The notes under the pieces: model-generated
Database searches by the model: none
What the model saw: only the letters and a program-made list of their open reading frames with translations
Told to the model about the DNA's origin: nothing
Made by a program: the position numbers and the translations under genes
Part shown: in pieces, positions 43,191 through 52,014 of the stretch
How positions within the stretch are numbered: the stretch's first letter is position 1
How the letters are laid out: the number at the start of each line of letters is the position of its first letter
NCBI RefSeq assembly: GCF_020179475.1
Contig: NZ_JAILXZ010000002.1
Span: 558,001 to 622,000 of the forward strand
Origin: Novosphingobium huizhouense
GTDB taxonomy: Bacteria; Pseudomonadota; Alphaproteobacteria; Sphingomonadales; Sphingomonadaceae
Direction of reading: 5' to 3'
DNA: 64,000 nucleotides

Positions 43191-45271
43191 CCAGCAAGCC
43201 CCCCATTCTTACCGTCGCCTTCACGCTGGCGCTCCTCATCGCGCAGCAGTCGGCGACGGCCGCTGCTCCTGCCGGCGAAGTGCAGCCTGTCGAGCGGGCA
43301 AAGCCGCTTCCCCCGGCGCCTGCGCCGGCCGCGCGGATCGATGGGGTCGAGACCACCATCGTCGGGGGCGAAGCCCCCCCGCCAACCGCGCCGCGCTCGC
43401 CCACGCGCCAGCCGCCGAAGGGCAACATCGAATTCAACATTCCGAGCGCCGACGTGCGCACGCTCGCCCGCATTGTCCTCGGCGACACTCTCGGCATCCC
43501 TTACTCGGTCAGCGTCGACGGTGACGTGGACGTCGGGCTCTCCACGCCCGGACCGGTCAATCGCACGCAGCTGCTGGAACTGTTCGAGGCCTCGTTGAAG
43601 AAGGCCAACCTGGCGATGGTCTGGCAGGGGTCGGGCTATCGCATCATGACTGTTGCCCAGGCGAGCGCGGAGGGAACCTCGTTCCTGCCGGACCGGGGTT
43701 TCGGCACCGAGACGATCGTCCTCCAGTTCGCGAACGCGGCCGAACTGCGCAAGCTCATGGACAGCGTGGTGCCCGGTGCGGTCCAGCAGGTCGACGAGGG
43801 GCGCAACGCCCTCGTCCTTGCCGGCACCGCGGCCCAGCGCAAGGCGGCGCACGAGATCATCGCCCAGTTCGACGTCAACTGGCTGCGCTCGATGTCCTTC
43901 GCGCTCTATGTCCCGCAGCGCACCGACAGCCGGCTGATCGTCCCCGAGCTCGAGCGGCTGATCAATGCGCCCGACGCGCCGACGCGCGGCATGGTCCGCC
44001 TGATCGGCATGGACAAGCTCAACGGAGTCATCGCGATCAGCGCCCAGCGCCAGTATCTCGAGGACGTGCGCCGCTGGGTCGAAGTGCTCGATCGCGAGGG
44101 GACCAACAACGAGCCCCGGCTCTTCGTCTATCGCGTCCAGAACGGCCGCGCCAAGGACCTGGTCAAGACGCTTAACAGCACCTTCGGCTTTGGTGGGGGC
44201 GGCAGCGGCGACAGCGACGGCTCCGACGTCCAGGGCGGTGACGGAGTCAATCGCACGCAATCGCGAGGCGACGGGATCGATGCCCCGGCCCCGGGGCAGA
44301 ACGTGACCGGACCCCGTCGCCCGGTGGGCCTTGCAGGAAACGACGGCGGTTCGGGCAATCCGAGCCAGCTTCGCGTGCGCGTCTCGTCCGACGACATCAA
44401 CAATGCCGTGGTCATCTACGGCTCGAACCACGACTACAGCATCGTCGAAGACGCGTTGCGCCGCCTTGATGTCGCGCCGATGCAGGTCATGATCGAGGCT
44501 GCCATCACCGAGGTCGGGCTCAACGACGATCTGCGCTACGGTGTTCAGTGGAACTTCCAGGCCGGGGATTCCAACTTCGCCCTGACCAAGAGCACCGACA
44601 GCGTCGACCCGACCCGGATCGTTCCCGGTTTCTCGTACTTCTACTCGAACAACAACGACATCTCGGCAACGCTGAACGCGCTCGAATCCCGCACCAACGT
44701 CCGCGTCGTCTCGGCGCCGAAGCTGCTCGTGCTCAACAACCAGACCGCCGCGCTCCAGGTCGGCGACCAGGTGCCGGTCCAGACGCAAAGCTCGCAAAGC
44801 ACGATCGGCTCGAACGCTCCGGTGGTCAATGCGATCGAATACCGCGACACCGGCGTGATCCTCAAGATCACCCCGCGGGTCAACGCGAGCGGGTCGGTGC
44901 TGCTCGACGTCGCGCAGGAGGTGAGCGACGTCAACTCGACCAAGACGTCCGACATCGACTCGCCGACGATCTCGACCCGCAAGATCTCCACCACGGTCGC
45001 CGTCCAGGACGGCCAGGTGATCGCGCTGGGCGGTCTGTTCCGCAATTCGCAGAGCTTCGACAAGTCCGGGCTGCCGATCCTGTCGCGCATCCCGGTCCTT
45101 GGCAGCCTGCTGTTCGGCAGCACGTCGAACACCCAGCGCAGGACCGAACTCATCGTGCTGATCAAGCCGCATGTCCTGCGCTCGCCCGACGACCTGAGCG
45201 CGATCACCGAGGAGATGCGGGCCAAGATCAGCACGCTCGAGCCGTTCAAGACCAAGGGCCGCATTCCGTGA
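43187..45271 (+). CDS. gspD: Type II secretion outer-membrane secretin GspD
   Basis: A 694-residue precursor with signal peptide (ending SATAAAPA). Periplasmic N0-N3 domains are present (FNIPSADVRTLARIVLGDTL; VLQFANAAELRKLMDSVVPG; VYRVQNGRAKDLVKTLNSTF), with a Gly/Asp-rich insert near 335-385. The C-terminal secretin domain (VSAPKLLVLNNQTAALQVGD, VQDGQVIALGGLF, PILSRIPVLGSLLF) follows. GTG 43187 overlaps the gspC stop. It forms the gated outer-membrane channel for folded exoproteins. No dedicated pilotin gene was seen. Confidence 0.96.
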   Translation: MTSKPPILTVAFTLALLIAQQSATAAAPAGEVQPVERAKPLPPAPAPAARIDGVETTIVGGEAPPPTAPRSPTRQPPKGNIEFNIPSADVRTLARIVLGDTLGIPYSVSVDGDVDVGLSTPGPVNRTQLLELFEASLKKANLAMVWQGSGYRIMTVAQASAEGTSFLPDRGFGTETIVLQFANAAELRKLMDSVVPGAVQQVDEGRNALVLAGTAAQRKAAHEIIAQFDVNWLRSMSFALYVPQRTDSRLIVPELERLINAPDAPTRGMVRLIGMDKLNGVIAISAQRQYLEDVRRWVEVLDREGTNNEPRLFVYRVQNGRAKDLVKTLNSTFGFGGGGSGDSDGSDVQGGDGVNRTQSRGDGIDAPAPGQNVTGPRRPVGLAGNDGGSGNPSQLRVRVSSDDINNAVVIYGSNHDYSIVEDALRRLDVAPMQVMIEAAITEVGLNDDLRYGVQWNFQAGDSNFALTKSTDSVDPTRIVPGFSYFYSNNNDISATLNALESRTNVRVVSAPKLLVLNNQTAALQVGDQVPVQTQSSQSTIGSNAPVVNAIEYRDTGVILKITPRVNASGSVLLDVAQEVSDVNSTKTSDIDSPTISTRKISTTVAVQDGQVIALGGLFRNSQSFDKSGLPILSRIPVLGSLLFGSTSNTQRRTELIVLIKPHVLRSPDDLSAITEEMRAKISTLEPFKTKGRIP

Positions 45272-46134
45272 GGACGCGCCGCCGCATCGGTCCCGGCGGG
45301 CGCGATCGCGGCTATGCCATGGTCGCGGTCGTGGCCGGGATCGGCATCATGGCGGCGATCGCGGCGACCATGATCCAGTCGACCGCGAGCAGGATCGAGA
45401 CCCTGACGGCCGACACCGAAGCCGCGCGGCTCGGCGCCGCCGCCGACGCCGGGCTGCAGATCGCGCTTTCGGGCCTCACCGGCGAGGGCGTCGGCACCAA
45501 GTGGGCCATCGACGGCCGCGTCGAGCACGTGAGCTTCCACGGCGTCCCGCTCGATATCGTCGTCGAGGACGAGCGCGGCAAGGTCATGCTCAACCGCATG
45601 GACGGCGAGAACATGGGCTGGCTGCTCGAAGCCTTCGGTGTTCCCGAAACGCAGCGCGCCATTGCCGCCGCATCGTTCGCGGACTGGGTCGACCAGGACG
45701 ACCAGACGCAGGACAACGGCGTGGAGAGCGAGTACTACAATCCGCGCGGACTCTCGGCGCGCAACGACGGCCCGCGGACCGTCGAGGAGCTCGGCGACGT
45801 CCGCGGCTTCACGCCGGCGCTGGTCGAGAGGATCGCGAAAGTCGCCACCGTCGATGGCGGCTCGGCGGCCTTCGACAGCCGGTTCGCCAATCCGATCGCG
45901 ATCCGGGCAATGGTCGACGGGCGGGACGATTCGCCCGAAATCATCCAGCGCCGCCGCGAACTTGCCGGACAGCGGGTCGCAATCGCGCTCGACGATCCGG
46001 ATATATGGAAGGATCGCAACGTGATGATCCGCGTGACCGCGCGCGGTTCCGGCGATGCCCGGGCCGAACGCGTCCAGGTCGTCACCCTGACGGGCAAGCG
46101 CAGCCACCCCTACATTCCGCTCTGGGGACGCTGA
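45268..46134 (+). CDS. gspK: Minor pseudopilin GspK
   Basis: A 288-residue prepilin starting at GTG 45268 (GTGA overlap). The cleavage site is RG/YAMVAVVAGIGIMAAI, with no Glu at +5, as is typical for the tip subunit GspK. The large inserted helical domain (FADWVDQDDQTQDNGVESEYY) and ARNDGPRTVEELGDVRGFT are GspK signatures. Its place after gspD, away from gspI and gspJ, is a departure from the classical order. Confidence 0.92.
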   Translation: MRTRRRIGPGGRDRGYAMVAVVAGIGIMAAIAATMIQSTASRIETLTADTEAARLGAAADAGLQIALSGLTGEGVGTKWAIDGRVEHVSFHGVPLDIVVEDERGKVMLNRMDGENMGWLLEAFGVPETQRAIAAASFADWVDQDDQTQDNGVESEYYNPRGLSARNDGPRTVEELGDVRGFTPALVERIAKVATVDGGSAAFDSRFANPIAIRAMVDGRDDSPEIIQRRRELAGQRVAIALDDPDIWKDRNVMIRVTARGSGDARAERVQVVTLTGKRSHPYIPLWGR

Positions 46135-46179
46135 AAGGTCCGGCCGGATCGACGCCGCGCAGCGGCAGCCTGCCCCCCT

Positions 46180-46893
46180 TTATCGGACCAGCGTGAGCCC
46201 CCAGGGCGCGAAAGTTTTCGAGTCGCCCGAAGGCGTGCCCACCTGGCGCGCCGGCGTCGCCGCCGCGTATCGCGCCGCTTCGCCAAGCCCGAGAACGCGA
46301 GCGACGAGCTCCTGGTCGGGCTCGTCCTGCGACCAGTCCCGATCCTTGCCCGACACCGGCACGCCCCCTTGCAGCGGGCGGTAGAAGATGTGTGCGCCGA
46401 GCTTTGCCACGCGGTCGAGGGTCGGGGCCCAGTAGGGCCGGACGTAGTCGGCGTGGTAATTGAGCGCTCCCGGGACGCGGTGCGGCAACCTACCCGACAA
46501 GGCCGCGTCGGCCACCGCGCGCGCGGCGGCAAGGGTCTGGGGAAGCAGCCGGCGACGCAGCGCCCCGTCGCAGGTGAAGGTGAACTGGCACCCGGTCGCG
46601 CGCCGCCAGCCCTGGAACACGACGCCGCAGACCGACTTCGGGAAGGCGGGATGCGCAAGCCGGTTGAGCACCACTTCGGCCACCGCCTCGCGCCCGGCCA
46701 GCGGCTCGTTGCCGGCCTCGTAGGCAATCGCCAGGGTCAGGCAGCGACGATCGGCTTCGTCTCCGGCCTGTGCCGAATCGGCACTCGGGATCGGAAGATC
46801 CTGCGCGCGGACGGCGGACGGCGCCGACAGCAACGGGAGAAACGCAAGCAAGAGCGCGGCAAAGCGCCGATTCCTGTTTCGGGACCCGTCCAT
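46180..46893 (-). CDS. SleB-type cell-wall hydrolase
   Basis: A 237-residue precursor with signal peptide (about 1-30, SAVRAQ). The Hydrolase_2/SleB domain (about 50-170) has LAIAYEAGNEPLAGREAVAEV-type sequence with the catalytic Glu near residue 59. VVLNRLAHPAFPKSVCGVVF and CQFTFTCDG follow. SleB enzymes are lytic transglycosylases or glucosaminidases acting on peptidoglycan. It is convergent with gspK, 45 bp apart. A hydrolase beside envelope-spanning secretion genes may help local wall remodelling (inference). Confidence 0.87.
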   Translation of the reverse strand: MDGSRNRNRRFAALLLAFLPLLSAPSAVRAQDLPIPSADSAQAGDEADRRCLTLAIAYEAGNEPLAGREAVAEVVLNRLAHPAFPKSVCGVVFQGWRRATGCQFTFTCDGALRRRLLPQTLAAARAVADAALSGRLPHRVPGALNYHADYVRPYWAPTLDRVAKLGAHIFYRPLQGGVPVSGKDRDWSQDEPDQELVARVLGLGEAARYAAATPARQVGTPSGDSKTFAPWGLTLVR

Positions 46894-46993
46894 GCGGTTG
46901 CGCTAGAAGTCGATTGCGACAGTTTCCGGACAGTCCCGTCGCCATTGCGTCACGCAATAGTCATGCAATCCCGCTAGCGCCCGCCGCGACGGG

Positions 46994-47560
46994 ATGACGC
47001 TGATGAACGATAGCACGAAACGCATGACCGGCAGGGCCTTGGCGCCGCTGCTTCTTTTCCTCGCGTCGGCCGGCAGTTCGCTCGCCGCGGACGCGCCCGC
47101 ACGCCTGCCGGACCGGGTGCTGACCTGCCAGCTCGGCCACGCGACCAATCTCGATCCGCTCAAGCAGCAAGATCGCAGCGAGATTACCTTCGACCGGTTC
47201 GGCGAGCTTGTCCTGCGCCTGCCCCCGATCGCCACGCGCACCACGCCGCCGCCCGACGCGACCGAGCCGGCCGATCCGGTCGATCCGCGCACGCGCATCG
47301 TGGCCGATCCTTCGGGCGTGACCAGCGGAACGCTCGGCCGCTTCGATCGGGTGATCGACCTGTGGCCCGAGCGGGTGGAGTTGACCATGCCGATGGACGG
47401 CGGGCTGTCGAAGCTGCTGATCGTCTCGGATGTCGATGCCGCGAAGGAAACCGCGCAGTTGTTCGTTACGACAGCTGCCGACCTCGCGACGTTCGACCTC
47501 AAGAACACGTATCTCGGCTCGTGCTCGGTGCGGTTGGCGGACAAGCGGAAGCCAGCCTGA
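46994..47560 (+). CDS. Hypothetical secreted protein
   Basis: A 188-residue protein that I do not recognise. It has a signal peptide (about 1-31, GSSLAADA). The mature part has two cysteines (TCQLGHATNLD, SCSVRL) placed near each end, likely one disulphide, and a Thr/Pro/Asp-rich loop in the middle. ATG 46994 is used; ATG 47003 is also possible. It is divergent from the SleB-like gene and lies 127 bp upstream of the CsgG/HfaB-like gene, so it may belong to that surface system. Confidence 0.6.
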   Translation: MTLMNDSTKRMTGRALAPLLLFLASAGSSLAADAPARLPDRVLTCQLGHATNLDPLKQQDRSEITFDRFGELVLRLPPIATRTTPPPDATEPADPVDPRTRIVADPSGVTSGTLGRFDRVIDLWPERVELTMPMDGGLSKLLIVSDVDAAKETAQLFVTTAADLATFDLKNTYLGSCSVRLADKRKPA

Positions 47561-47687
47561 TCGTGGTCCACCGTTGTCACGACGGTTCGCCACCAATACG
47601 TCATGTAACTGCAATACAATCGCCCAATTGCGCGGATAGGTTCCCGCCGCCGAGATGACTTGGCGCCGGCCAGACAGACGGATCCCC

Positions 47688-48761
47688 ATGACCCTGACAG
47701 CATCTCCCGTCGGCACCCCTGCCCGCGATGGCAAGCCTGTACTGCGCGCGCTTCGCTTCGCCATGGCCGGCCTCGCGCTTGTGTCGCTGGCCGGTTGCGG
47801 CATTCCCCTGACCGGGCGCAACCGGATCAAGGTGACCGAAGCCCCGCCGCCGCAGCAGAGCCTGCCGAGCGAGGAGATCGTCAAGGCGCTGACCTGCATG
47901 CGCGACAGCCATGTGCTCAACAAGATCCGCTTCGGCATTGCGGTGCATTCGGACGGCACCGGAAAGACCTCCTATGGCTACGAGGGCGCCACCGGCTCGT
48001 TCCTGCCCCAGGGCACTGCCGCGATCTGGGCTGCCGAATCGGTGATCCGCGCCGGCGGGCTCGCGATGAACTACTACGAGCTCAACACCGAGCGCGCCTT
48101 GCGCCAGTTCGGTGGCCCGGGCCTCGAACAATCGCTGGCCCAGGCCCAGCAGAGCCGCGCGCCGAACTTCATCATCTCGACCGCCTTCACCGCGCTCGAC
48201 TTCATCGGCGGCCCATCGATGGACATTCGCGTCGGCGGGATCGGACCGTACTACGACGTTCGTGGCGCCTCGCTCGAGGTCTCGGCCGAAATGTACCGGC
48301 CGGGCGACCGCATGACGATGGCGATCAGTTCGCTCAACCGCCAGATCTACTACCGCTCGGGCGGGCTCGGCATCGCGCGGATCGTCGGCGGCGGCAACGG
48401 CACGCTGGTGACCGGCACGCTCGGCTTCAGCGACCAGCAGCGCCTGCAGGAAGCCACCCGCGACGTCGTCGCGCTGTCGGTGGCCGACGTCCTTGCCGCG
48501 ATGCCGATCGTGCCCGACCAGTGCCGCCGGATGGTCGAGACGCTCAAGGGCTATCACCGCGCGATCAACCAGAAGGAAGTCGAGCAGTACGAAAAGCAGG
48601 GTGCGGGCAGCAGGTCGGGCAAGGGCAGCACCCCGGTACCGCAGACGATGGCGACTCCGCAGGCAACCGTGCCTGCCCCTACACAATTGCCCCTTCCCGC
48701 GCCCGAAAAGGCTCCGGAAACGCCCGCGCTGCCGCCGCAGGCGCCCAGTGTTAAGCCCTGA
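47688..48761 (+). CDS. CsgG/HfaB-family outer-membrane secretion lipoprotein
   Basis: A 357-residue lipoprotein precursor: lipobox VSLAGC with Cys37, then a CsgG-type domain (about 60-290) with YYELNTERALRQFGG and TRDVVALSVADVLAAM. The C-terminal 60 residues are Pro/Gln/Ala-rich. CsgG forms the outer-membrane export pore for curli subunits; HfaB is the Caulobacter relative that anchors the holdfast. The following genes encode repeat-rich small secreted proteins, the expected clients. ATG 47688 was preferred over 47655 because it gives a more normal lipoprotein signal. Ribosome sites are weak for both. Confidence 0.85.
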   Translation: MTLTASPVGTPARDGKPVLRALRFAMAGLALVSLAGCGIPLTGRNRIKVTEAPPPQQSLPSEEIVKALTCMRDSHVLNKIRFGIAVHSDGTGKTSYGYEGATGSFLPQGTAAIWAAESVIRAGGLAMNYYELNTERALRQFGGPGLEQSLAQAQQSRAPNFIISTAFTALDFIGGPSMDIRVGGIGPYYDVRGASLEVSAEMYRPGDRMTMAISSLNRQIYYRSGGLGIARIVGGGNGTLVTGTLGFSDQQRLQEATRDVVALSVADVLAAMPIVPDQCRRMVETLKGYHRAINQKEVEQYEKQGAGSRSGKGSTPVPQTMATPQATVPAPTQLPLPAPEKAPETPALPPQAPSVKP

Positions 48762-48989
48762 GCAAGGACCGCAAGGCGCCGGGACAGACCGGAGCGCAGA
48801 TCGATAAATACCCTAAATTTCAATATCTTGGTAAATTTCGGGCCGAGAAAGTTTCAGAATTATTAAGCAAATAGAACGCCCGATTCTCCATTGAGTCACC
48901 GTTGTTTCAAGGAAGGCGGCCAATGGGCACGTGCTAGTACCTACGGGGCTAGGAACGGGGTTTTTACCAAGAACAATAGGGGTATTAAC
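48762..48989 (+). promoter_or_regulatory. AT-rich leader/promoter region before the repeat surface protein
   Basis: A 228-bp gap, strongly AT-rich at 48800-48875, standing out against the GC-rich flanks. It likely holds a separate strong promoter for the repeat protein. AGGGG at 48979-48983 serves GTG 48990. No clear -35/-10 pair could be fixed. Confidence 0.4.
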
Positions 48990-50432
48990 GTGACCAACAT
49001 CAACAAGATGAAGTTCGCGCTGCTCGGCGCGACCGCTCTGCTCGCGAGCACCGCCGCCCAGGCGCAGGTCGCCGACACGTGGACGATCGACAACGCCGCC
49101 GCGCCGCTTTCGGTGACCTCGCAGAACGGCAGCGCCGACAGCACCGCCAACGTGATCATGAACTCGGCCACCGCCACCGACGGCACCGCTGGCGCGATCA
49201 TCACCGATGGCCAGAAGAACTCGATCTCGGCCACCGCGCTCGGCGCCAGCGCCGGTGCTTCGTTCACCGTCACCAGTTCGACCGACAGCAGCCTGACCGC
49301 CCAGATCGTCGGCAACGGCGACAACACTCAGGTCAGCGCCAACTCGTTCGGCAACGTCCAGAACTTCGGCGAAATCAGCGACGCCTCGATCGCCAACGGC
49401 ACCAGCAACAGCATCTCGCGCGTTGCGCTGGGCGCTTCGGGCTCGGTCAACGCCTCGGTCACCGTGCTCGGTGGTGAGCAGGTTTCGAACTACACGATCG
49501 GCGGCGTCGACATCAAGGCGCAGAACAACCTGATCCTGAACACCGACGGCGACACCGCGGTTGGCCTGGTCAGCAACTCCACCAACATCAGCACCGCCGA
49601 CATGGGCGGCAACAGCAACTCGGTCAGCGCCGCCGCCATCGGTTCGTCGGCCAGCCTTGGCGCCTCGACGATGATCCTCGACGGTTCGGAAACCGCCACG
49701 TTCAACTTCGGCGTGAACAGCGACGGCCTCGACCCGACCGGCAACGCCGCCGCTGGCCTGACCGTGTTCTCGGGCAACCAGTCGAACGTCATCGTCGCCG
49801 GCCCGACCGCCGACTTCAGCGATCTGACCGACCCGACCGCCCTCGCCCCGGCGAGCCTTTCGGCCAACATGATCGACGGCACCAACTCGAACTCGGCCTC
49901 TTCGTCGGCCATCGGTTCGTCGGCCGGCGTTTCGTACTCGACCACCGTCTACGGCGGTGACGTCTCGAACGTCGCCAACTTCAACACCGTCGTCGGCGAC
50001 GACGGCGCCTTCACCAGCAGCGACACCTTCACGATCACGTCGCTGAACGGCGCCGACCTGACCGACCCCACCGGCGCCACCCCGATCACCGTCGACAGCG
50101 TTGCCGACGGTCTCATGCCAGCCGTGATCAACAACACCGACATCGCTGCGGCCCAGATCGGCGCCGACGGCGCCAACAACTCGATCAGCGTCGCCGGTAT
50201 CGGTTCGTCGGCCTCGATGTCGTTCTCGGTCAACGACTACTCGGGCGGTGGCAGCTCGATCGCCAACACGATCAACTCGGCTGCTCCGGCGATCCTGTCG
50301 GTCAACTATGCGAACGTGAACGTCGGTTCGACGCTCACCGCTCCGCAGATCGACGGTGGCGTCAGCAACAGCGTTTCGGCTGCTGCGATCGGTGCGTCGG
50401 CCTCGCAGGCCTTCTCGCTGTTCACCAAGTAA
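48990..50432 (+). CDS. Six-repeat Ser/Ala/Gly/Asn-rich surface protein
   Basis: A 480-residue precursor with signal peptide (1-25, TAAQA/Q). The mature protein is low in charge and has almost no Cys, Trp or Lys. Six copies of a motif like NSISxxAIGSSASxS occur at about residues 77, 140, 209, 301, 396 and 460, separated by 63-95 residues of beta-prone sequence. This pattern recalls curlin-like or holdfast-anchor (HfaD-like) proteins, and the CsgG/HfaB gene lies just upstream. GTG 48990 is preferred because AGGGG lies 7 bp upstream; ATG 49008 is possible. It is followed by a strong terminator, so it may be made in large amounts. Confidence 0.78.
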   Translation: MTNINKMKFALLGATALLASTAAQAQVADTWTIDNAAAPLSVTSQNGSADSTANVIMNSATATDGTAGAIITDGQKNSISATALGASAGASFTVTSSTDSSLTAQIVGNGDNTQVSANSFGNVQNFGEISDASIANGTSNSISRVALGASGSVNASVTVLGGEQVSNYTIGGVDIKAQNNLILNTDGDTAVGLVSNSTNISTADMGGNSNSVSAAAIGSSASLGASTMILDGSETATFNFGVNSDGLDPTGNAAAGLTVFSGNQSNVIVAGPTADFSDLTDPTALAPASLSANMIDGTNSNSASSSAIGSSAGVSYSTTVYGGDVSNVANFNTVVGDDGAFTSSDTFTITSLNGADLTDPTGATPITVDSVADGLMPAVINNTDIAAAQIGADGANNSISVAGIGSSASMSFSVNDYSGGGSSIANTINSAAPAILSVNYANVNVGSTLTAPQIDGGVSNSVSAAAIGASASQAFSLFTK

Positions 50433-50477
50433 GACAGCGTTCGGATCGCCCGAAAACGGCATCCGTTGCAAAATGGG

Positions 50478-50502
50478 AAGGAGGGGCCCTGCGCCCCTCC
50501 TT
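50478..50502 (+). terminator. Rho-independent terminator after repeat protein gene
   Basis: A perfect 9-bp stem, AAGGAGGGG (50478-50486) and CCCCTCCTT (50494-50502), with a 7-base loop and a T-rich tail TTCGTTGTT. It separates the repeat-protein gene from the three small genes downstream, or attenuates read-through into them. Confidence 0.85.
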
Positions 50503-50557
50503 TTCGTTGTTAAGACATTTCTGTATGCTTTTCTTCATGCCCCGCCGGAGACGACCC

Positions 50558-51001
50558 ATGGCTCTCGAACGATTCGTCTGGCCTCGCGCCATCGCCATCG
50601 CCACTGCACTGTGGGGCGTCTTGTCCGCGCTTCCGGCCCAGGCGCAGATCGTCGCGGACGACGAAGCGACGCTGACCGCGATCAACAACGGCAACGTCGT
50701 GCTCAACGGCAGCATCAACAATCCCGAGATCCTCAGCGGGTCGGGCAACGCCATCAGCCTCGTCTCGCAGGGTGCGATCGTCAGCTACGATCCCCGCCAG
50801 GCCCTGGCCGGCGGCGCCGGCGAGAACGGCGGGACGGTGACCGTGTCGATCTCGAACCTCAAGATGAACGCCAGCAATTCCGGCTCGGTCAGCTCGACCG
50901 GGACGATCAACGGCGAGCAATCGAGCGCCACCGGCACCGTCACCATCACCGCGACCGGCCTGCAGTCGGGCCTCGCCATCAACACCAAGCCCAAGGGCTG
51001 A
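50558..51001 (+). CDS. Small secreted protein of the surface-adhesion cluster
   Basis: A 147-residue precursor: signal peptide (about 1-29, ALPAQAQ), then Asn/Ser/Gly/Thr-rich beta-strand sequence (NNGNVVLNGSINNPEI; SNSGSVSSTGTINGEQSSAT) ending in NTKPKG. I do not recognise a family; composition resembles curli-type subunits. ATG 50558 has CGGAG upstream and gives a proper signal; earlier in-frame ATGs at 50507 and 50537 are less likely. It is followed by two more secreted-protein genes 24 bp away and beyond. Confidence 0.65.
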   Translation: MALERFVWPRAIAIATALWGVLSALPAQAQIVADDEATLTAINNGNVVLNGSINNPEILSGSGNAISLVSQGAIVSYDPRQALAGGAGENGGTVTVSISNLKMNASNSGSVSSTGTINGEQSSATGTVTITATGLQSGLAINTKPKG

Positions 51002-51025
51002 GCGTCAGTACCAGGAGCCATGCAC

Positions 51026-51373
51026 ATGAAGCTTCGCAAGTTCGCGGCTGTCGCCGCTTCGGCCACGCTGCTCGCCAGCGCCTTCGCCAGCCCCGCCATC
51101 GCCGGCGAATCCGCCGCCGCATGGGGCACGCTCGGCTACAACGGCGGTTCGGCCCGCGCCCTCGCGTCGGCCCAGCTCCACCAGACCGAAGGCGTCAACG
51201 CCCAGCAGGAAACCATCGGCAAGTCGGTCACCACGATGTACCGCTCGATCAGCTCCTGCGGCTACTGCGTGTACAACCAGATCACCGGCGATCAGAACTC
51301 GATCAATGGCAACACGATCTCGGGCACGAACACCGGCACCGTGACCGCGACCGGCACTTTCGGCGGCAATTGA
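51026..51373 (+). CDS. Small curli/HfaA-like secreted protein
   Basis: A 115-residue precursor with signal peptide (about 1-26, SPAIAG). The C-terminal half has a single CGYC pair and an Asn/Thr/Gly-rich tail (NQITGDQNSINGNTISGTNT) resembling curlin repeats and the HfaA-type holdfast anchor subunit. ATG 51026 was chosen since AGGAG lies 8 bp upstream; ATG 51020 is only 2 bp from it. Its stop overlaps the TTG start of the next gene. Probably a client of the CsgG/HfaB-like pore (inference). Confidence 0.62.
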   Translation: MKLRKFAAVAASATLLASAFASPAIAGESAAAWGTLGYNGGSARALASAQLHQTEGVNAQQETIGKSVTTMYRSISSCGYCVYNQITGDQNSINGNTISGTNTGTVTATGTFGGN

Positions 51374-51999
51374 GCACGGCCGTTCGCCTGCCCGGTCGAC
51401 GGGTCCTTCGCCTGAACCGGGCCCTGCACCTCGCCACGGTCGCATCGGCCTGGGTGCTGCTCCCGCCATCCCATGCCGCTGCGCAGGCGGCGACGGCGGC
51501 CTCGCCGCTGCTCGACCAGGCGACGAAGCAGGCGCGTCACGACCAGAGCGATGACGCCGCGGGGTGGCCCGAGGAGGCACTGCGCGCGCCCGAACAACCT
51601 GCGTCCCCGTCCGCTGCGCGCGTGCCCGCAACCGCCAGCGTCTCGATCGGCGAGGCAGCGCGCGCGGCAAGCGAGGACACCAGCGATACCGGCGTCGGAG
51701 CGGCAGAGCCGGTCGCTGCGCCGTCGCTCCGCTCGCCTGCTTCGCCCGCGTCTGCGCCTGCGCCTGCAGCGGCGGGCCCGGCACCGGCAGACCTCGCGCT
51801 TTCCGGACAGCCACAGACCGACAGCGCCACGATGCGGCGGATCGCGATGAAGCTGGTCGCCCTCGGCTTTCTTGGCCGCGCCGACGATGCCGACGATCCC
51901 GCCGTGCTGTCGGACGCGGTGCGCGCCTATCAGAGCGCCAGCGGAATTGCTCCGACCGGCACGCTCGACCGCGACACGATCGGCCGCCTGGTCAGCTGA
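51370..51999 (+). CDS. Secreted protein with C-terminal peptidoglycan-binding-like domain
   Basis: A 209-residue protein that would start at TTG 51370, overlapping the previous stop (TTGA). The N-terminus then forms a plausible signal peptide (to about 38, SHAAAQA). A long Ala/Pro/Ser-rich linker (60-150) follows. The last 55 residues (LVALGFLGRADD, AVRAYQSASGIAPTGTLDRDTIGRLV) fit the PG_binding_1 fold that ties proteins to the cell wall. A wall anchor for the surface fibre is a reasonable guess. The start is the least certain part. Confidence 0.6.
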   Translation: MSTAVRLPGRRVLRLNRALHLATVASAWVLLPPSHAAAQAATAASPLLDQATKQARHDQSDDAAGWPEEALRAPEQPASPSAARVPATASVSIGEAARAASEDTSDTGVGAAEPVAAPSLRSPASPASAPAPAAAGPAPADLALSGQPQTDSATMRRIAMKLVALGFLGRADDADDPAVLSDAVRAYQSASGIAPTGTLDRDTIGRLVS

Positions 52000-52014
52000 G
52001 CACGTCGCGCGGGA

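Noticed and set aside
47565..47600. Weak hairpin ACCGT...ACGGT after the hypothetical secreted protein
   Set aside because: The stem is only 5 bp with no T-run, too weak to call a terminator.
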